Assembly: GCA_963845695.1 (NCBI GenBank)
Contig: CAWJTQ010000017.1
Span: 372,001-436,000, forward strand
Reading direction: 5' to 3'
Source: CAWJTV01 sp963845695
GTDB lineage: Bacteria; Planctomycetota; Planctomycetia; Isosphaerales; Isosphaeraceae
DNA: 64,000 nucleotides
Of the stretch, positions 50,458 to 59,417 are shown piece by piece. Positions within the stretch are counted from its first letter, which is position 1. Each line of letters opens with the position of its first letter. The notes under the pieces were generated by a model. It was not told the origin of the DNA, searched no databases, and saw nothing but the letters and a program-made list of their open reading frames with translations. The position numbers and the translations under genes were made by a program.

Positions 50458-53106
50458 ATGGCACGCAAGAAGAAAGACCCGACCCCCGCGTTCCCGGATC
50501 TGGACGCCATCCGGCACAAGGAAACCCGCAAGAACATCCCGACCGAGGAACTCCGCGACTTCGTCGCTACCGACGAGGCCAAGCCGCCGAAGATGCTCTA
50601 TCCCCGCGACCCGTCGCTCGACCCGCAACTCGTCTGGAAGGGGAAGGACGAGCAAGACCGGGAACCGCTCGAAGTCGATGTCGTCCCGATCTACATCCAG
50701 GAAGTCATCGAGCCCCGCGTCATCATCGACGCCATTCAATCGAGGAAGACGACCAGGCCGGACAACGGCGGCTTCCTGCCCGGCTTCTTCGACGACTTCG
50801 ACGCCCTGGAATTTGACCATAAGGTCGAGTTCTACCAGCACGACCAGCATTGGGCAAACCGCATGATCCTGGGCAACTCGCTTCAGGTCATGACCAGCCT
50901 TGCCGAGAAAGAGGGGCTCAAGGGCAAGGTTCAGATGATCTACATCGACCCGCCTTACGGGATCAAGTACGGGTCGAACTGGCAGGTCTCGACGCGGAAA
51001 CGAGACGTCAAGGACGGAAAGCTTGAGGATACATCGCGGCAACCCGAGCAGATTAGGGCATTCCGTGATACGTGGAAGCTAGGGATTCACTCTTATCTGC
51101 CCTATCTGCGCGATCGGCTCGTGACTGCACGGGAGTTACTCACGGAGTCCGGAAGTATCTTCGTACAGATCGGAGACGAGAATGTCCACCTCGTTCGGAG
51201 CTTGATGGACGAGGTCCTTGGAAGCGTGAACTTCTGCGCCGCCATCGTGGTGACTAAGACCTATGGATTGAGTAGCCCGACCGCGAGTGTCAACGTACTC
51301 TCCACAATTTGCGACTATGTCCTTTGGTACGCGAGGGACGTCCAGCACGTAAAGTACAGGCAACTCTACATACCAAAACAGCTTGATCACAACGCCGCAC
51401 AGTTACTCTGGATCGAAGACGAAAATGGCAATCGCAGACGACTCACAACTGAGGAGAAAACGAATCTCGGGTCCATTCCGACCGGATCGCGGGTCTTTCG
51501 CTTGGATCACATTATTTCCGCAGGCTGGTCTTCGACGCTTTCCAAGCCGTTTATTTGGAACGACCGGACTTACACAGTCAGTACGAACCACCATTGGAAA
51601 ACCACTCAAGATGGATTGCGGACTCTCACTCGTGCGCGACGGCTCCAGGACTCCGCAGGAACCCTCCGATACCTGAGATTCACCGACGATTTCCCCGTTT
51701 CACCGCTTCAAAACATCTGGGACGATGTGGGGACCGGACAATTCACTGAGGAGCGATTGTATGTCGTGCAGACAGCGCTCAAAGTGGTCCAACGCTGTTT
51801 GTTAATGACCACCGATCCGGGCGACCTCGTTCTCGACCCGACATGCGGCTCAGGCACGACTGCCTACGTTGCCGAGCAACGGGGTCGGCGCTGGATCACA
51901 ATCGACACGAGCCGGGTTGCCCTGGCTCTTGCCCGAACGCGGTTGATGGCCGCCAAGTTTCCCTATTACCTTCTCGCCGACTCGCCCGAGGGGCTCAAGA
52001 AGGAAGCCGAGCTGACCGGACAAGAGCCGCCGAACTACCCGACCGCCCGGGACATCCGTAAGGGATTCGTCTACAAGCGCGTCCCGCACGTCACGCTCAA
52101 GTCGATCGCCAACAACGCCGAGATCCGGGATGGGATGACCCGGGCCGAGATCGACGCCGCGATCGCCCGGCACGCCGAGACCGAGACCCTCTACGATCAA
52201 CCTTTCGACGACAAGAACCGCATCCGGGTGAGCGGGCCGTTCACGGTCGAGAGCCTCTCGCCCGACCGGATCGTCTCGACCGACGAGGAACGGCCGGAAT
52301 CGGAGTTGATCGGCCAGAAGCAACCGGGGCGGGCCGACTTCGCGACGATGATCCTGGAGAACCTCCGAAAAGCCGGGGTGCAAAACACGTTCAAGAACGA
52401 GCGGCTCACGTTCGACCGCCTGGAGCCGTACGCCGGGGCCTGGATTCACGCCACGGGCGAGTACACCAACGGCGACGGCAAGACCCGGCGCGTCGCCGTG
52501 ACGATCGGGCCGGAGTATGGCACGGTCACTCCCCAGCAAGTCAAGGAAGCCGCCAAGGAAGCCGTCTCCGGCATCGGCTTCGACATCCTGATCGTTTGCG
52601 GCTTCGCCTTCGACCCGCACGTCTCCGAGGAAGCCAAGCGTTACGGCAAGCTCACGGTACTCCCGGCGCGGATGAACCCCGACCTCCTGATCGGCGACAC
52701 GCTCAAGAACACCGGGGCCGGCAACCTATTCATGGTCTTCGGCGAGCCCGACATCGCCATCACCCGCGACGCCGAAAAGAAGCTCATCGTCGAAGTGAAG
52801 GGCGTCGACGTCTACGACCCGACGACGGGCCAGATCCGGAGTTCATCGACCGACGACATCGCCTGTTGGTTCATCGACACCGATTACAACGGCGAGTGCT
52901 TCTTCGTCCGCCACGCCTACTTCCTCGGGGCCGACGACCCCTATGGCAAGCTCAAGCGCGCCCTCCGAGCCGAGATCGACGAGGCCCAATGGGCGAGCCT
53001 CTACAGCACCAAGAGCTACCCGTTCGACCCACCCGCCTCGGGCAAGATCGCCGTCAAGGTCATCAACCACTACGGGGATGAAGTGCTCAAGGTCTACAAG
53101 GTCTGA
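50458..53106 (+). CDS. mod: Type III DNA methyltransferase, Mod subunit
   Basis: 882 aa from ATG 50458 ('ARKKKDPTPAFPDLDAIRHK'). The catalytic motif IV 'MIYIDPPYGIKYGSNW' (about residue 163) precedes the SAM motif 'DLVLDPTCGSGTTAYVAEQR' (about 460), the beta-class order typical of type III Mod. The stretch between (about 51000-51800) is the target recognition domain and has visibly lower GC and a different codon style. The C-terminal 350 residues ('TFKNERLTFDRLEPYAGAWI', 'KKLIVEVKGVDVYDPTTG') carry the Res-interaction or additional domain. It sets the specificity and protects the element's host. Confidence 0.92.
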   Translation: MARKKKDPTPAFPDLDAIRHKETRKNIPTEELRDFVATDEAKPPKMLYPRDPSLDPQLVWKGKDEQDREPLEVDVVPIYIQEVIEPRVIIDAIQSRKTTRPDNGGFLPGFFDDFDALEFDHKVEFYQHDQHWANRMILGNSLQVMTSLAEKEGLKGKVQMIYIDPPYGIKYGSNWQVSTRKRDVKDGKLEDTSRQPEQIRAFRDTWKLGIHSYLPYLRDRLVTARELLTESGSIFVQIGDENVHLVRSLMDEVLGSVNFCAAIVVTKTYGLSSPTASVNVLSTICDYVLWYARDVQHVKYRQLYIPKQLDHNAAQLLWIEDENGNRRRLTTEEKTNLGSIPTGSRVFRLDHIISAGWSSTLSKPFIWNDRTYTVSTNHHWKTTQDGLRTLTRARRLQDSAGTLRYLRFTDDFPVSPLQNIWDDVGTGQFTEERLYVVQTALKVVQRCLLMTTDPGDLVLDPTCGSGTTAYVAEQRGRRWITIDTSRVALALARTRLMAAKFPYYLLADSPEGLKKEAELTGQEPPNYPTARDIRKGFVYKRVPHVTLKSIANNAEIRDGMTRAEIDAAIARHAETETLYDQPFDDKNRIRVSGPFTVESLSPDRIVSTDEERPESELIGQKQPGRADFATMILENLRKAGVQNTFKNERLTFDRLEPYAGAWIHATGEYTNGDGKTRRVAVTIGPEYGTVTPQQVKEAAKEAVSGIGFDILIVCGFAFDPHVSEEAKRYGKLTVLPARMNPDLLIGDTLKNTGAGNLFMVFGEPDIAITRDAEKKLIVEVKGVDVYDPTTGQIRSSSTDDIACWFIDTDYNGECFFVRHAYFLGADDPYGKLKRALRAEIDEAQWASLYSTKSYPFDPPASGKIAVKVINHYGDEVLKVYKV

Positions 53107-53203
53107 CTCCGCGGCGAGAAGGCGAAGCTCCTCCTCTCCCCTGCCGGCATCGGGGAGGATCCTCGGCCGATCCGTTCGATACTATCGGCGAGACCCGACC
53201 GGG

Positions 53204-53482
53204 CTAGGCGGCTTCCGCCTCGTCAGCGCTTATCTCGGTTCGCTGGTCTGGCCGATCGTCAGTCTTGAACCGATCGGACACCTTTCGCCGATCAACAACG
53301 ACGATCCCTTCGAGAGCCCTCTTGAGGGCTTCGACCGCAAATGCGTTGCGGTCCATGCCGGACAAACTCGCCGCTGCGCACCAGCGCGCGTGCAGCGTCG
53401 CGTCAACGGTGACCGACGATCTGACGAATCGACTCCCTTGCGGACCGGCGGGTTTCCGCTTGCGAGGAGTAGGGGCGTTCAC
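53204..53482 (-). CDS. Small RHH-like protein
   Basis: 92 aa from a GTG with GGAGG seven bases upstream. 'VRSSVTVDATLHARWCAAAS' and 'GMDRNAFAVEALKRALEGIV' follow the strand-helix-helix pattern of ribbon-helix-helix DNA-binding proteins. The ends are charged and probably disordered. It points against the restriction-modification operon. Regulator or antitoxin role is inference. Confidence 0.6.
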   Translation of the reverse strand: MNAPTPRKRKPAGPQGSRFVRSSVTVDATLHARWCAAASLSGMDRNAFAVEALKRALEGIVVVDRRKVSDRFKTDDRPDQRTEISADEAEAA

Positions 53483-53634
53483 GATCCCACCTCCGTTACG
53501 CTGAGGATGAAGCCCTCGGTTACGCGACCGCGAGCTTTCTCTCTTGTCGGTCCGGAGCGGTCTCGCGCTTGCGGCTTCCCATCACGAAGTAACGACGCGA
53601 GACGATGGGGCATCCATGCCCCTGGGACCGATCC

Positions 53635-53994
53635 TCAGAACGCCCGGCGGCTGAGACCGTGCAAGTGGTTGATGCACGCGATGGAGTCTTCCGAGGCGAT
53701 CGTATCGCACCGATCGCAAAGCCCCTGAGACGTCAGATCGTCGCAACAATCGCCACAGTTCAGGCAGTGGCCGGTCAGGGGGAAACTGTCGTTGAACTGA
53801 TCGGTCCAGGCGGCCTCAAGGGCTCGCTCTTCCAGCCGGTGGGTATCCTCGATGTCGCCGAAGAACTGAGCGGCCCAATTCAGATCCTCGATGCTGGGAG
53901 CGAACAGCCGGCGGCGCCCGATGTGGATCCCGCGGCCCAAGGTCTGGGTGGCGGGGTTGACGGTCCGGGTCGAGTCGAACAGGATGGCGGTCAT
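53635..53994 (-). CDS. Hypothetical protein with Cys-rich zinc-ribbon-like motif
   Basis: 119 aa; GGAG upstream of the ATG at 53994. The N-terminus ('TAILFDSTRTVNPATQTLGR') has no match I know. The C-terminus carries 'CLNCGDCCDDLTSQGLCDRC', likely binding one metal. Common type of small cargo gene in elements; function unknown. Confidence 0.6.
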   Translation of the reverse strand: MTAILFDSTRTVNPATQTLGRGIHIGRRRLFAPSIEDLNWAAQFFGDIEDTHRLEERALEAAWTDQFNDSFPLTGHCLNCGDCCDDLTSQGLCDRCDTIASEDSIACINHLHGLSRRAF

Positions 53995-54119
53995 GGTGGG
54001 GGGCTCCTACTTAGCCTCTTGCCATTCGGCCCGGTGGGTGTTAACGGCACTCATCGGGCCTCTTCATTTCCGGGTCGAACCGCTCGACCCGACATCAGGA
54101 TTATACACGGTCATCTGAC

Positions 54120-54147
54120 GACAGAAAATAAACTGGTGACAGAAAAT
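54120..54147 (+). promoter_or_regulatory. Direct repeat GACAGAAAAT upstream of a promoter
   Basis: Two exact copies at 54120-54129 and 54138-54147, 18 bp apart start to start, immediately upstream of the -35 box at 54160. The spacing (just under two helical turns) fits an operator bound by a dimer. Confidence 0.45.
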
Positions 54148-54159
54148 TTAAAGTCTCGC

Positions 54160-54188
54160 TTGCCCGATCAGTCACTTGGGCGTACAAT
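54160..54188 (+). promoter_or_regulatory. Sigma-70-like promoter for the small-gene run
   Basis: TTGCCC (54160-54165), 17-bp spacer, TACAAT (54183-54188). It drives the genes from 54245 on and sits in an AT-rich patch within otherwise GC-rich DNA. Confidence 0.55.
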
Positions 54189-54244
54189 GCATACCAGATA
54201 GACGCTGTTGCCCGTGGTACTTTGGCACGCCGGAGGGACCGACA

Positions 54245-54490
54245 ATGGCCGTGGCAGAACGGGAGAAACCGATCGGGGCGAAGAAGAAGGCAGGCAGACC
54301 CAAGAGCAAGAATCCTCGGGGGGATGGGCTCCAAGTCCGCATCGCTCCCGATGTCGTCCGCATGGCCAGAGTGATCACGCCACTGAAGGGGGTCGCTCTC
54401 ACGAACTACCTGTCCGACATTCTGCGCCCGGTCGTCACGCGGGATTACGCGCAAGCGGCCAGGAAATTGGCGTTGGAGGGGGGTGAGTGA
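54245..54490 (+). CDS. Small basic DNA-binding-like protein
   Basis: 81 aa. A Lys/Gly-rich start ('KPIGAKKKAGRPKSKNPRGD') precedes 'VRIAPDVVRMARVITPLKGV' and 'LTNYLSDILRPVVTRDYAQA', a ribbon-helix-helix-like segment. ATG 54245 is about 57 bp after the -10 box. Its TGA stop overlaps the start of the next gene, suggesting coupling. I have seen this type of protein in planctomycete elements, without a known function. Confidence 0.65.
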   Translation: MAVAEREKPIGAKKKAGRPKSKNPRGDGLQVRIAPDVVRMARVITPLKGVALTNYLSDILRPVVTRDYAQAARKLALEGGE

Positions 54491-54726
54491 TGAATCCCCA
54501 GGAAGTTCGCCAGTTGATCACGGAGCATACGCTCTCCCTGCCCTACTCGATCATCACCAGGGGGGGCCGGACGTTCCCGGTCGCGGACCATGCCAACGTC
54601 TGGATCACCCCCGCGTATCCGGAAACGCTCATCCTCGCCATCCCCGGGAAGGGCATCGTCTATCTCGGCCTGAGTTCCATCGACGCGATCCACAACGAAC
54701 ACGAAGCCGTCTCGGCGCACGAGTGA
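54490..54726 (+). CDS. Hypothetical protein, 78 aa
   Basis: Starts at ATG 54490 (or the GTG three bases earlier), overlapping the stop of the previous gene. 'NPQEVRQLITEHTLSLPYSI', 'HANVWITPAYPETLILAIPG' and 'IVYLGLSSIDAIHNEHE' suggest a compact alpha/beta fold. Co-translated with the basic protein, as regulator/effector pairs often are. No family recognised. Confidence 0.65.
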   Translation: MNPQEVRQLITEHTLSLPYSIITRGGRTFPVADHANVWITPAYPETLILAIPGKGIVYLGLSSIDAIHNEHEAVSAHE

Positions 54727-54740
54727 AGGGGTGACGCATC

Positions 54741-54977
54741 ATGCCGACCAACGAGGAGCGGCGCGAGTATCCGCACCTGACCGATGAAGAGTGGGAGGGC
54801 ATCGAGGATATGCGGGCTCGCAAGGCGCGGCGCGAGTGGCCGTTCGAACCGAGGGAGCCCGGCCCGCCCACCTTCGAAGAACAGGTTCTGGCGCTCCTGC
54901 GCGAACAGTCGGAGTTACTCCGCGAGATTCGCGACCGGCTGCGATCACCGGCAGCGGACAGGGAAAGGGGCAAGTGA
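54741..54977 (+). CDS. Hypothetical protein with C-terminal coiled coil, 78 aa
   Basis: ATG 54741, 14 bp after the previous stop. Acidic N-terminal half ('HLTDEEWEGIEDMRARKARR') and a helical heptad stretch ('EEQVLALLREQSELLREIRD'). No known domain. Confidence 0.6.
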   Translation: MPTNEERREYPHLTDEEWEGIEDMRARKARREWPFEPREPGPPTFEEQVLALLREQSELLREIRDRLRSPAADRERGK

Positions 54978-55140
54978 TTCGGCCGCTTTACCCCCTTCAT
55001 GACCAGGGCGTCATCGAGGGCCTCGGTTGCCAGGCCACGGGCTTGGCGGCCGGCGGGTCGAGGGATCGGGCGGGGATTGCCGGCAACGCCTCAGCGGGGC
55101 GTATAATCGGCCGGATCGATCCCCTGAGCGCGGAGGCGTC

Positions 55141-55392
55141 ATGAGCCAGGATGAATTAACCCCCAAGTCGGCGCGCGTACAACCCGGAGAGGATCCGGCC
55201 GATTGGCCGACGGTCGAAGAATGCCTCTTCTCGGAAGAGGACCTCCAAATCTTCGACCGCCTCAGAGACGAGGAACAAGCCCGCCAGCGCGAACAGGCCG
55301 GCGGCGGCCTCGTCGATGACCAGCTCCGTGGCGGGATCGAGGTGCGGGCCTCGGTCCCTCCTCACGGCCTAGCGACGTTGCTACGGGCCTGA
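55141..55392 (+). CDS. Hypothetical acidic protein, 83 aa
   Basis: Starts 'SQDELTPKSARVQPGEDPAD' at ATG 55141, with 'PTVEECLFSEEDLQIFDRLR' in the middle. No family recognised and no strong ribosome binding site; codon use is regular. Confidence 0.5.
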   Translation: MSQDELTPKSARVQPGEDPADWPTVEECLFSEEDLQIFDRLRDEEQARQREQAGGGLVDDQLRGGIEVRASVPPHGLATLLRA

Positions 55393-56073
55393 CGGCCGTC
55401 GGGTCGAGGGATCGGGCGGGGCGCGGTCCGCGGCCGTCCTACGCGATTCGAAATTTGGCATTCATTTCCGTGCGCTGGGGCGGCTGCGGTCCCAAGTCGC
55501 GCGCTCCCGAAAACAATCCCCCCCATCCCCCTTACATGCATGCAATCCGAGGGTTCCGGTCGAATCGGCGCATAATTCCCCCTTTCCCCCAAGAGTTATG
55601 AGGATCCTACGACACGGCGCGGCAGTTTTTGGCCCGACCTCCCCACCGTTTTCCACCGTTTTCCCGGTGAGACTCATCAACGCCATTCGCATGCCAGGAA
55701 AAAAACTCCAATTTTGTCAAGAAGCGCGCGCGGGGCCGTCCGCGGTTTGAGCCGGTCGCGCGCGAGCAAAAACCCTCCCCCCAACCCTCGCTGTTATTCC
55801 GCTGTTCCTGAACGGATCGCGGCCAGCTTGGGGCGGTTGGCACAACCGGCAGCGGCACCATGACCGGATGGCCGATACCGTCCGGGTGCCCGTTTATTGA
55901 ACGGGGATCGGACCGACGGAGAGGGGGTGTGTATGACTGTATGGATATGCCTGGCGAACCGAGTCAGGCCCATGGCCTATATCGAGGATTAGTGTACATA
56001 ATATCACTAAATGCTTGTCGGCACGGGCAGCCATCTCGACCGGACAGGCTCGTTGGCGACTGCATAGAAACGG
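55393..56073. other. Intergenic stretch of the element
   Basis: Frames are open on the minus strand but their proteins are low-complexity Arg/Ser/Pro shadows. The right third (about 55980-56160) is clearly richer in A+T than its surroundings and leads into the palindromic block before the recombinase remnant. Confidence 0.5.
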
Positions 56074-56158
56074 TATTCTATGAAGTAAACCACCCCGAAA
56101 AGGCAGGTATCGATAGCGCCATGGGGCGATTATCCCCCTCTTTTCGGTGCATAGAATA
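56074..56158. repeat. Nested inverted repeats upstream of the recombinase remnant
   Basis: Outer arms TATTCTATG (56074-56082) and CATAGAATA (56150-56158); inner arms CCGAAAAG (56095-56102) and CTTTTCGG (56140-56147). A further TGCATAGAA copy sits at 56061-56069. All are perfect and concentric, 17 bp before the recombinase ATG. Confidence 0.65.
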
Positions 56159-56174
56159 TCCCGGAGAAAATGCG

Positions 56175-56903
56175 ATGGGCACCATCGACGTCAACAGCCC
56201 GGTCTGGTCCGACCTCGTCACCCGATTCGTCGCCTGGCTCGAAGAAGAGGAAAGGTCGGCTCATACCATGCGGAACTATCGAGACGATCTCACCGCGTTC
56301 GGTGCATGGTATCGTTCCCGGTTCGGGGAGGAACCGGACATCAGCCGACTCACCAAGCGGGACTTGCTCGACTGGAAAGACCAGGTCGAGAAGCAAGGCG
56401 GCCGGAAGGATCGGGACGGCAACCCGCACGCGGCATCTCTCCCGACGGTGAACCGCAAGCTAGCGGCGGTCCGGAAGTTCTTCCAATGGGCGAGAGAGCT
56501 CGGTCTCGCGCCCGCGTTCGACCCACCCAAGCCCAGACGGCAGCACAACCGGCCCAAGCCCAAATCCCTCGAGTCGGACGAACGCAAGGCGCTCATCCGG
56601 GCCGTCGAGAGCGGCCAGAACCTGCGAGACATCCTCTTGATCCGCACGGGCCTGGAAGCCGGCTTGCGGGTCGCGGAACTCGCGGCGTTGCGATGGGCGG
56701 ACGTCAAGATCAGCGAACGCAAGGGGCAGTTGACCGTTCGCCACGGGAAGGGCAACAAACAGCGGGTCGTTGACCTCACCAAGTCGCTCCGCAATGCCTT
56801 CCTGGAACACGGCTATGAACGGCATCGCGGGAAAGACCGGCCCGTGTTCGAAGGGCGGCAAGGCGGCCTCTCGGTCCGCGGCATTCTCCTCACCCGTTCC
56901 TGA
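56175..56903 (+). pseudogene. Truncated tyrosine recombinase (XerC/D-like)
   Basis: From ATG 56175 (GGAG upstream) the product has the SAM-like N-terminal core-binding domain ('VWSDLVTRFVAWLEEEERSA', 'HTMRNYRDDLTAFGAWY') and the first half of the catalytic domain with 'GLEAGLRVAELAALRWADV' (catalytic Arg) and 'LTVRHGKGNKQRVV' (Lys). It ends in 'VRGILLTRS' without the H-x-x-R, second His and Tyr. The reading then passes within a few bases into a DUF3987 fragment in another frame. A deletion joining two genes explains both ends. Confidence 0.8.
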
Positions 56904-57694
56904 CCGTCGTGGGAGGGATGACGCCCGATATGCTTTCGACGCTCCCCGAGGGACAGGGAAGAGATGACGGATTCATTGCCCGGCTTCTATTCACCTATCC
57001 CGACCGAGTGCCCCGACGCTACGCCGAAGACGGAGTGCCGGACGATGTGGCCGACGAGTGGGAACGGGTGGCAACGGCGCTTTGGTCGCTCGACCTGCGG
57101 GAGCTGGACGGGAAGCCCGCCCCGCGCGTGGTCAACATGAATCCCGAGGCCGCGGCCGAGTGGCGGGCTTGGTGCCAGGCTCATTATGCCGAGCAAGAAG
57201 CCGACGAATTCCGTGACAGCCTGGAAGGCCCATGGGGGAAACGGGAAGCCTACGCGGGACGGCTGGCTCTCATCCTTCACCTGATGAACTTGATGAGCGA
57301 TCCGACCCGCCCCTCATCTGCCGACCTTCCGGAGTTGCCCAAGCGAACCATCGAGGCCGCATTCCGGCGGGTGACCTACTTCAAGACCCAAGCCCTGCGC
57401 GTTTACGCCGCCATGGGAGGGAAGTGCGATCGTGGCGGAGACGACGTCCAATCGCTGGTCCGTTGGATCCGACGCAACAACCTGGCGGAGTTCGCCGAAC
57501 GCGACATCACGCGAAACCTGCGTCGGTTCCGCGACGACCCCGCTGCCCTGGAAGACGCCCTCGAGTGGATGGCCAATCACAACGTCATCAGGCCCCGCGA
57601 GAGGCCCGAGGCAAGCCCCAAGGGTGGCCGACCCCATTCCGCAGTCTACGACGTGAACCCTCAACTCAACGGCGCACCGCAAAACCGCCAATAA
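56891..57694 (+). pseudogene. 3' fragment of a DUF3987 gene
   Basis: The coherent frame starts about 'HPFLTVVGGMTPDMLSTLPE' and goes on with 'GQGRDDGFIARLLFTYPDRV', the late part of DUF3987 proteins found with primases and helicases in mobile elements. The ATPase-like N-terminal part is missing; the fragment abuts the truncated recombinase at about 56885-56895. GTG 56909 could still start translation of about 261 aa ending at 57694. Confidence 0.7.
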
Positions 57695-57790
57695 CTGACA
57701 AAACGGCCGTGCCGATCCCGAGTTGACAGAGGTATTGGCGGTCTTGGCGGTTTTGCGGCGCGCCAAATGGACTGGGAAGGACCCGCCGAC

Positions 57791-59035
57791 ATGGCAGGTA
57801 AGCCAAACATCCGAGGGAGCGAGATCCAGTGGCCAGCGATCCGGGACCGGATCGACTTGGCTGCCGTTGCGACGACCCTACTCGGCCCGGCTCCGAAACG
57901 GATCCGGCCGACTCCTGCTCTGGCTCTGCCCTTTCCACGAGGACCATGATCCCTCGTTGCAGGTTGACCCGGCCAAGCGCCGCTGGAAATGCTGGCCGTG
58001 CAATCTGGGAGGGGATGCCCCGGCGCTGGTGATGCGAATCAAGCGTGTGGCATTCCCCGAGGCCGTTCGCTGGCTTGCCGGTCAGGCCGGCATCCGCCGT
58101 TCCCTCGATGGGACCAGCCCGCCCGAGATCGGTGGCAACCTCAAGACCCGTCGCCGCGATCGAACCGAGGCCCTCGGTCGCAAGCCGCACCAAGGCACTC
58201 GACACCGCGCCAGAGCAATCGTCGGGATTGAGCCTTGTCCGAAGCACTGGTGTTGGTCCAAGACGCCTCAGAGCGAATCTGGACGCCCGAGGGAGGGAGC
58301 GCCCTGGCGTACCTCGAACGCCGAGGATGGACCGACGAGACGATCCGCCGGCATCGCCTGGGATGGGTTCCGAGGGTATCGTTGCCGACCCGGGACGGAA
58401 TTCGCTACTGGCGAGTGTCCGGTATCACGCTGCCCTGGCTCGATGGCGATCGTTTGACCCTGCTCAAGATCCGACAGCCCGAGGGAGCGAAGCTCCGGTA
58501 TGCCGAAGCCTTCCGCGACCAACCGACTCTCTTTCCGGCCCCGTCGGTCGTTCGGCCCGGTGCGCCGCTGGTCATCACCGAGGGGGAATTCGACGCCCTC
58601 TTGCTCGGTCAAGAGTTGAGGGAGCTGGCCGCTGTGGTAACCCTCGGGTCGGCATCGACTGGTCCCGAGGCCGCCATCCTCGCGAGAAGACTCGTCGCGT
58701 CTTGCTGGTATCTCGCTTTCGACGGGGATGAAGCCGGGGACCGAGCCGCCTCGAAGTGGCCGAGACCTGCGCGTCGAGTCAGGCCGCCCGCTCCGCACAA
58801 GGATTGGACCGATGCCCGCCAGGCCGGCATCGACCTGCGCCGCTGGTGGGTTGATCGCCTCGGGCCGATTGAGAGCCGCGAGCATTCCACCTGTGAAGTG
58901 CGGGTCGAACGCGATGACCCCGAGACACTCGCCGACCCGGCCGACGGATTCGATCGCCAGGAACGAGCCGCCATCAGGGAATTCGACGGCGGGTTGAGCC
59001 GAGAAGCTGCCGAACACGTCGCCAGGCTCGATTGA
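57791..59035 (+). CDS. CHC2 zinc-finger / Toprim DNA primase (several frameshifts)
   Basis: ATG 57791 starts 'AGKPNIRGSEIQWPAIRDRI'. After a break near 57895 the zinc motif appears: 'WLCPFHEDHDPSLQVDPAKR' and 'RWKCWPCNLGGDAPALV' (C-x2-H...C-x2-C). Between about 58100 and 58240 two more shifts are needed. From 58235 the chain is clean: 'GGSALAYLERRGWTDETIRR', then Toprim 'LVITEGEFDALLLGQEL' and 'CWYLAFDGDEAGDRAASKWP'. About 410 aa. It could prime replication of the excised element. Three shifts in one gene may mean real decay rather than error. Confidence 0.75.
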
Positions 59036-59135
59036 GACGATGACCGAGGGAGGCCGTTTTTCCCATTCCGACGGGATTGACAGGCTGAGAGTGTTTCGTT
59101 AAAATGCAACCGATGGATTCTCATGGGATGCAACG

Positions 59136-59417
59136 GTGATCGACGCCCAAATTATCTGGGATCTGGAAGATGACCCGGAGGGCAATGTTCAGCACATTGC
59201 CGAGCATGATGTCACGGTCGAGGAAGTCGAGGAAGTGCTTCACGACCCGCGGACCCGGACGGGTCGGAGCCGATCATCCGGCCGACCGGACGCCTTCGGT
59301 GAGACGTCGACGGGGAAATACATCACGGTGATTTGGGACGAAGTCTGCGACGATCCCCGGATGATCTACCCCATCACGGCCTACGAAGTCCCGCGGCCTT
59401 TAGGGAGGCAGAGATGA
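59136..59417 (+). CDS. BrnT-like toxin
   Basis: 93 aa from GTG 59136. 'IIWDLEDDPEGNVQHIAEHD' and 'VTVEEVEEVLHDPRTRTGRS' follow the BrnT pattern (WD..K..N..KHG..FEEA..VF.DP), with 'YITVIWDEVCDDPRMIYPIT' as the core beta strands of a RelE-like fold. Its stop overlaps the start of the XRE gene by four bases, the layout of a toxin-antitoxin pair. Toxicity is inferred. Confidence 0.75.
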   Translation: MIDAQIIWDLEDDPEGNVQHIAEHDVTVEEVEEVLHDPRTRTGRSRSSGRPDAFGETSTGKYITVIWDEVCDDPRMIYPITAYEVPRPLGRQR

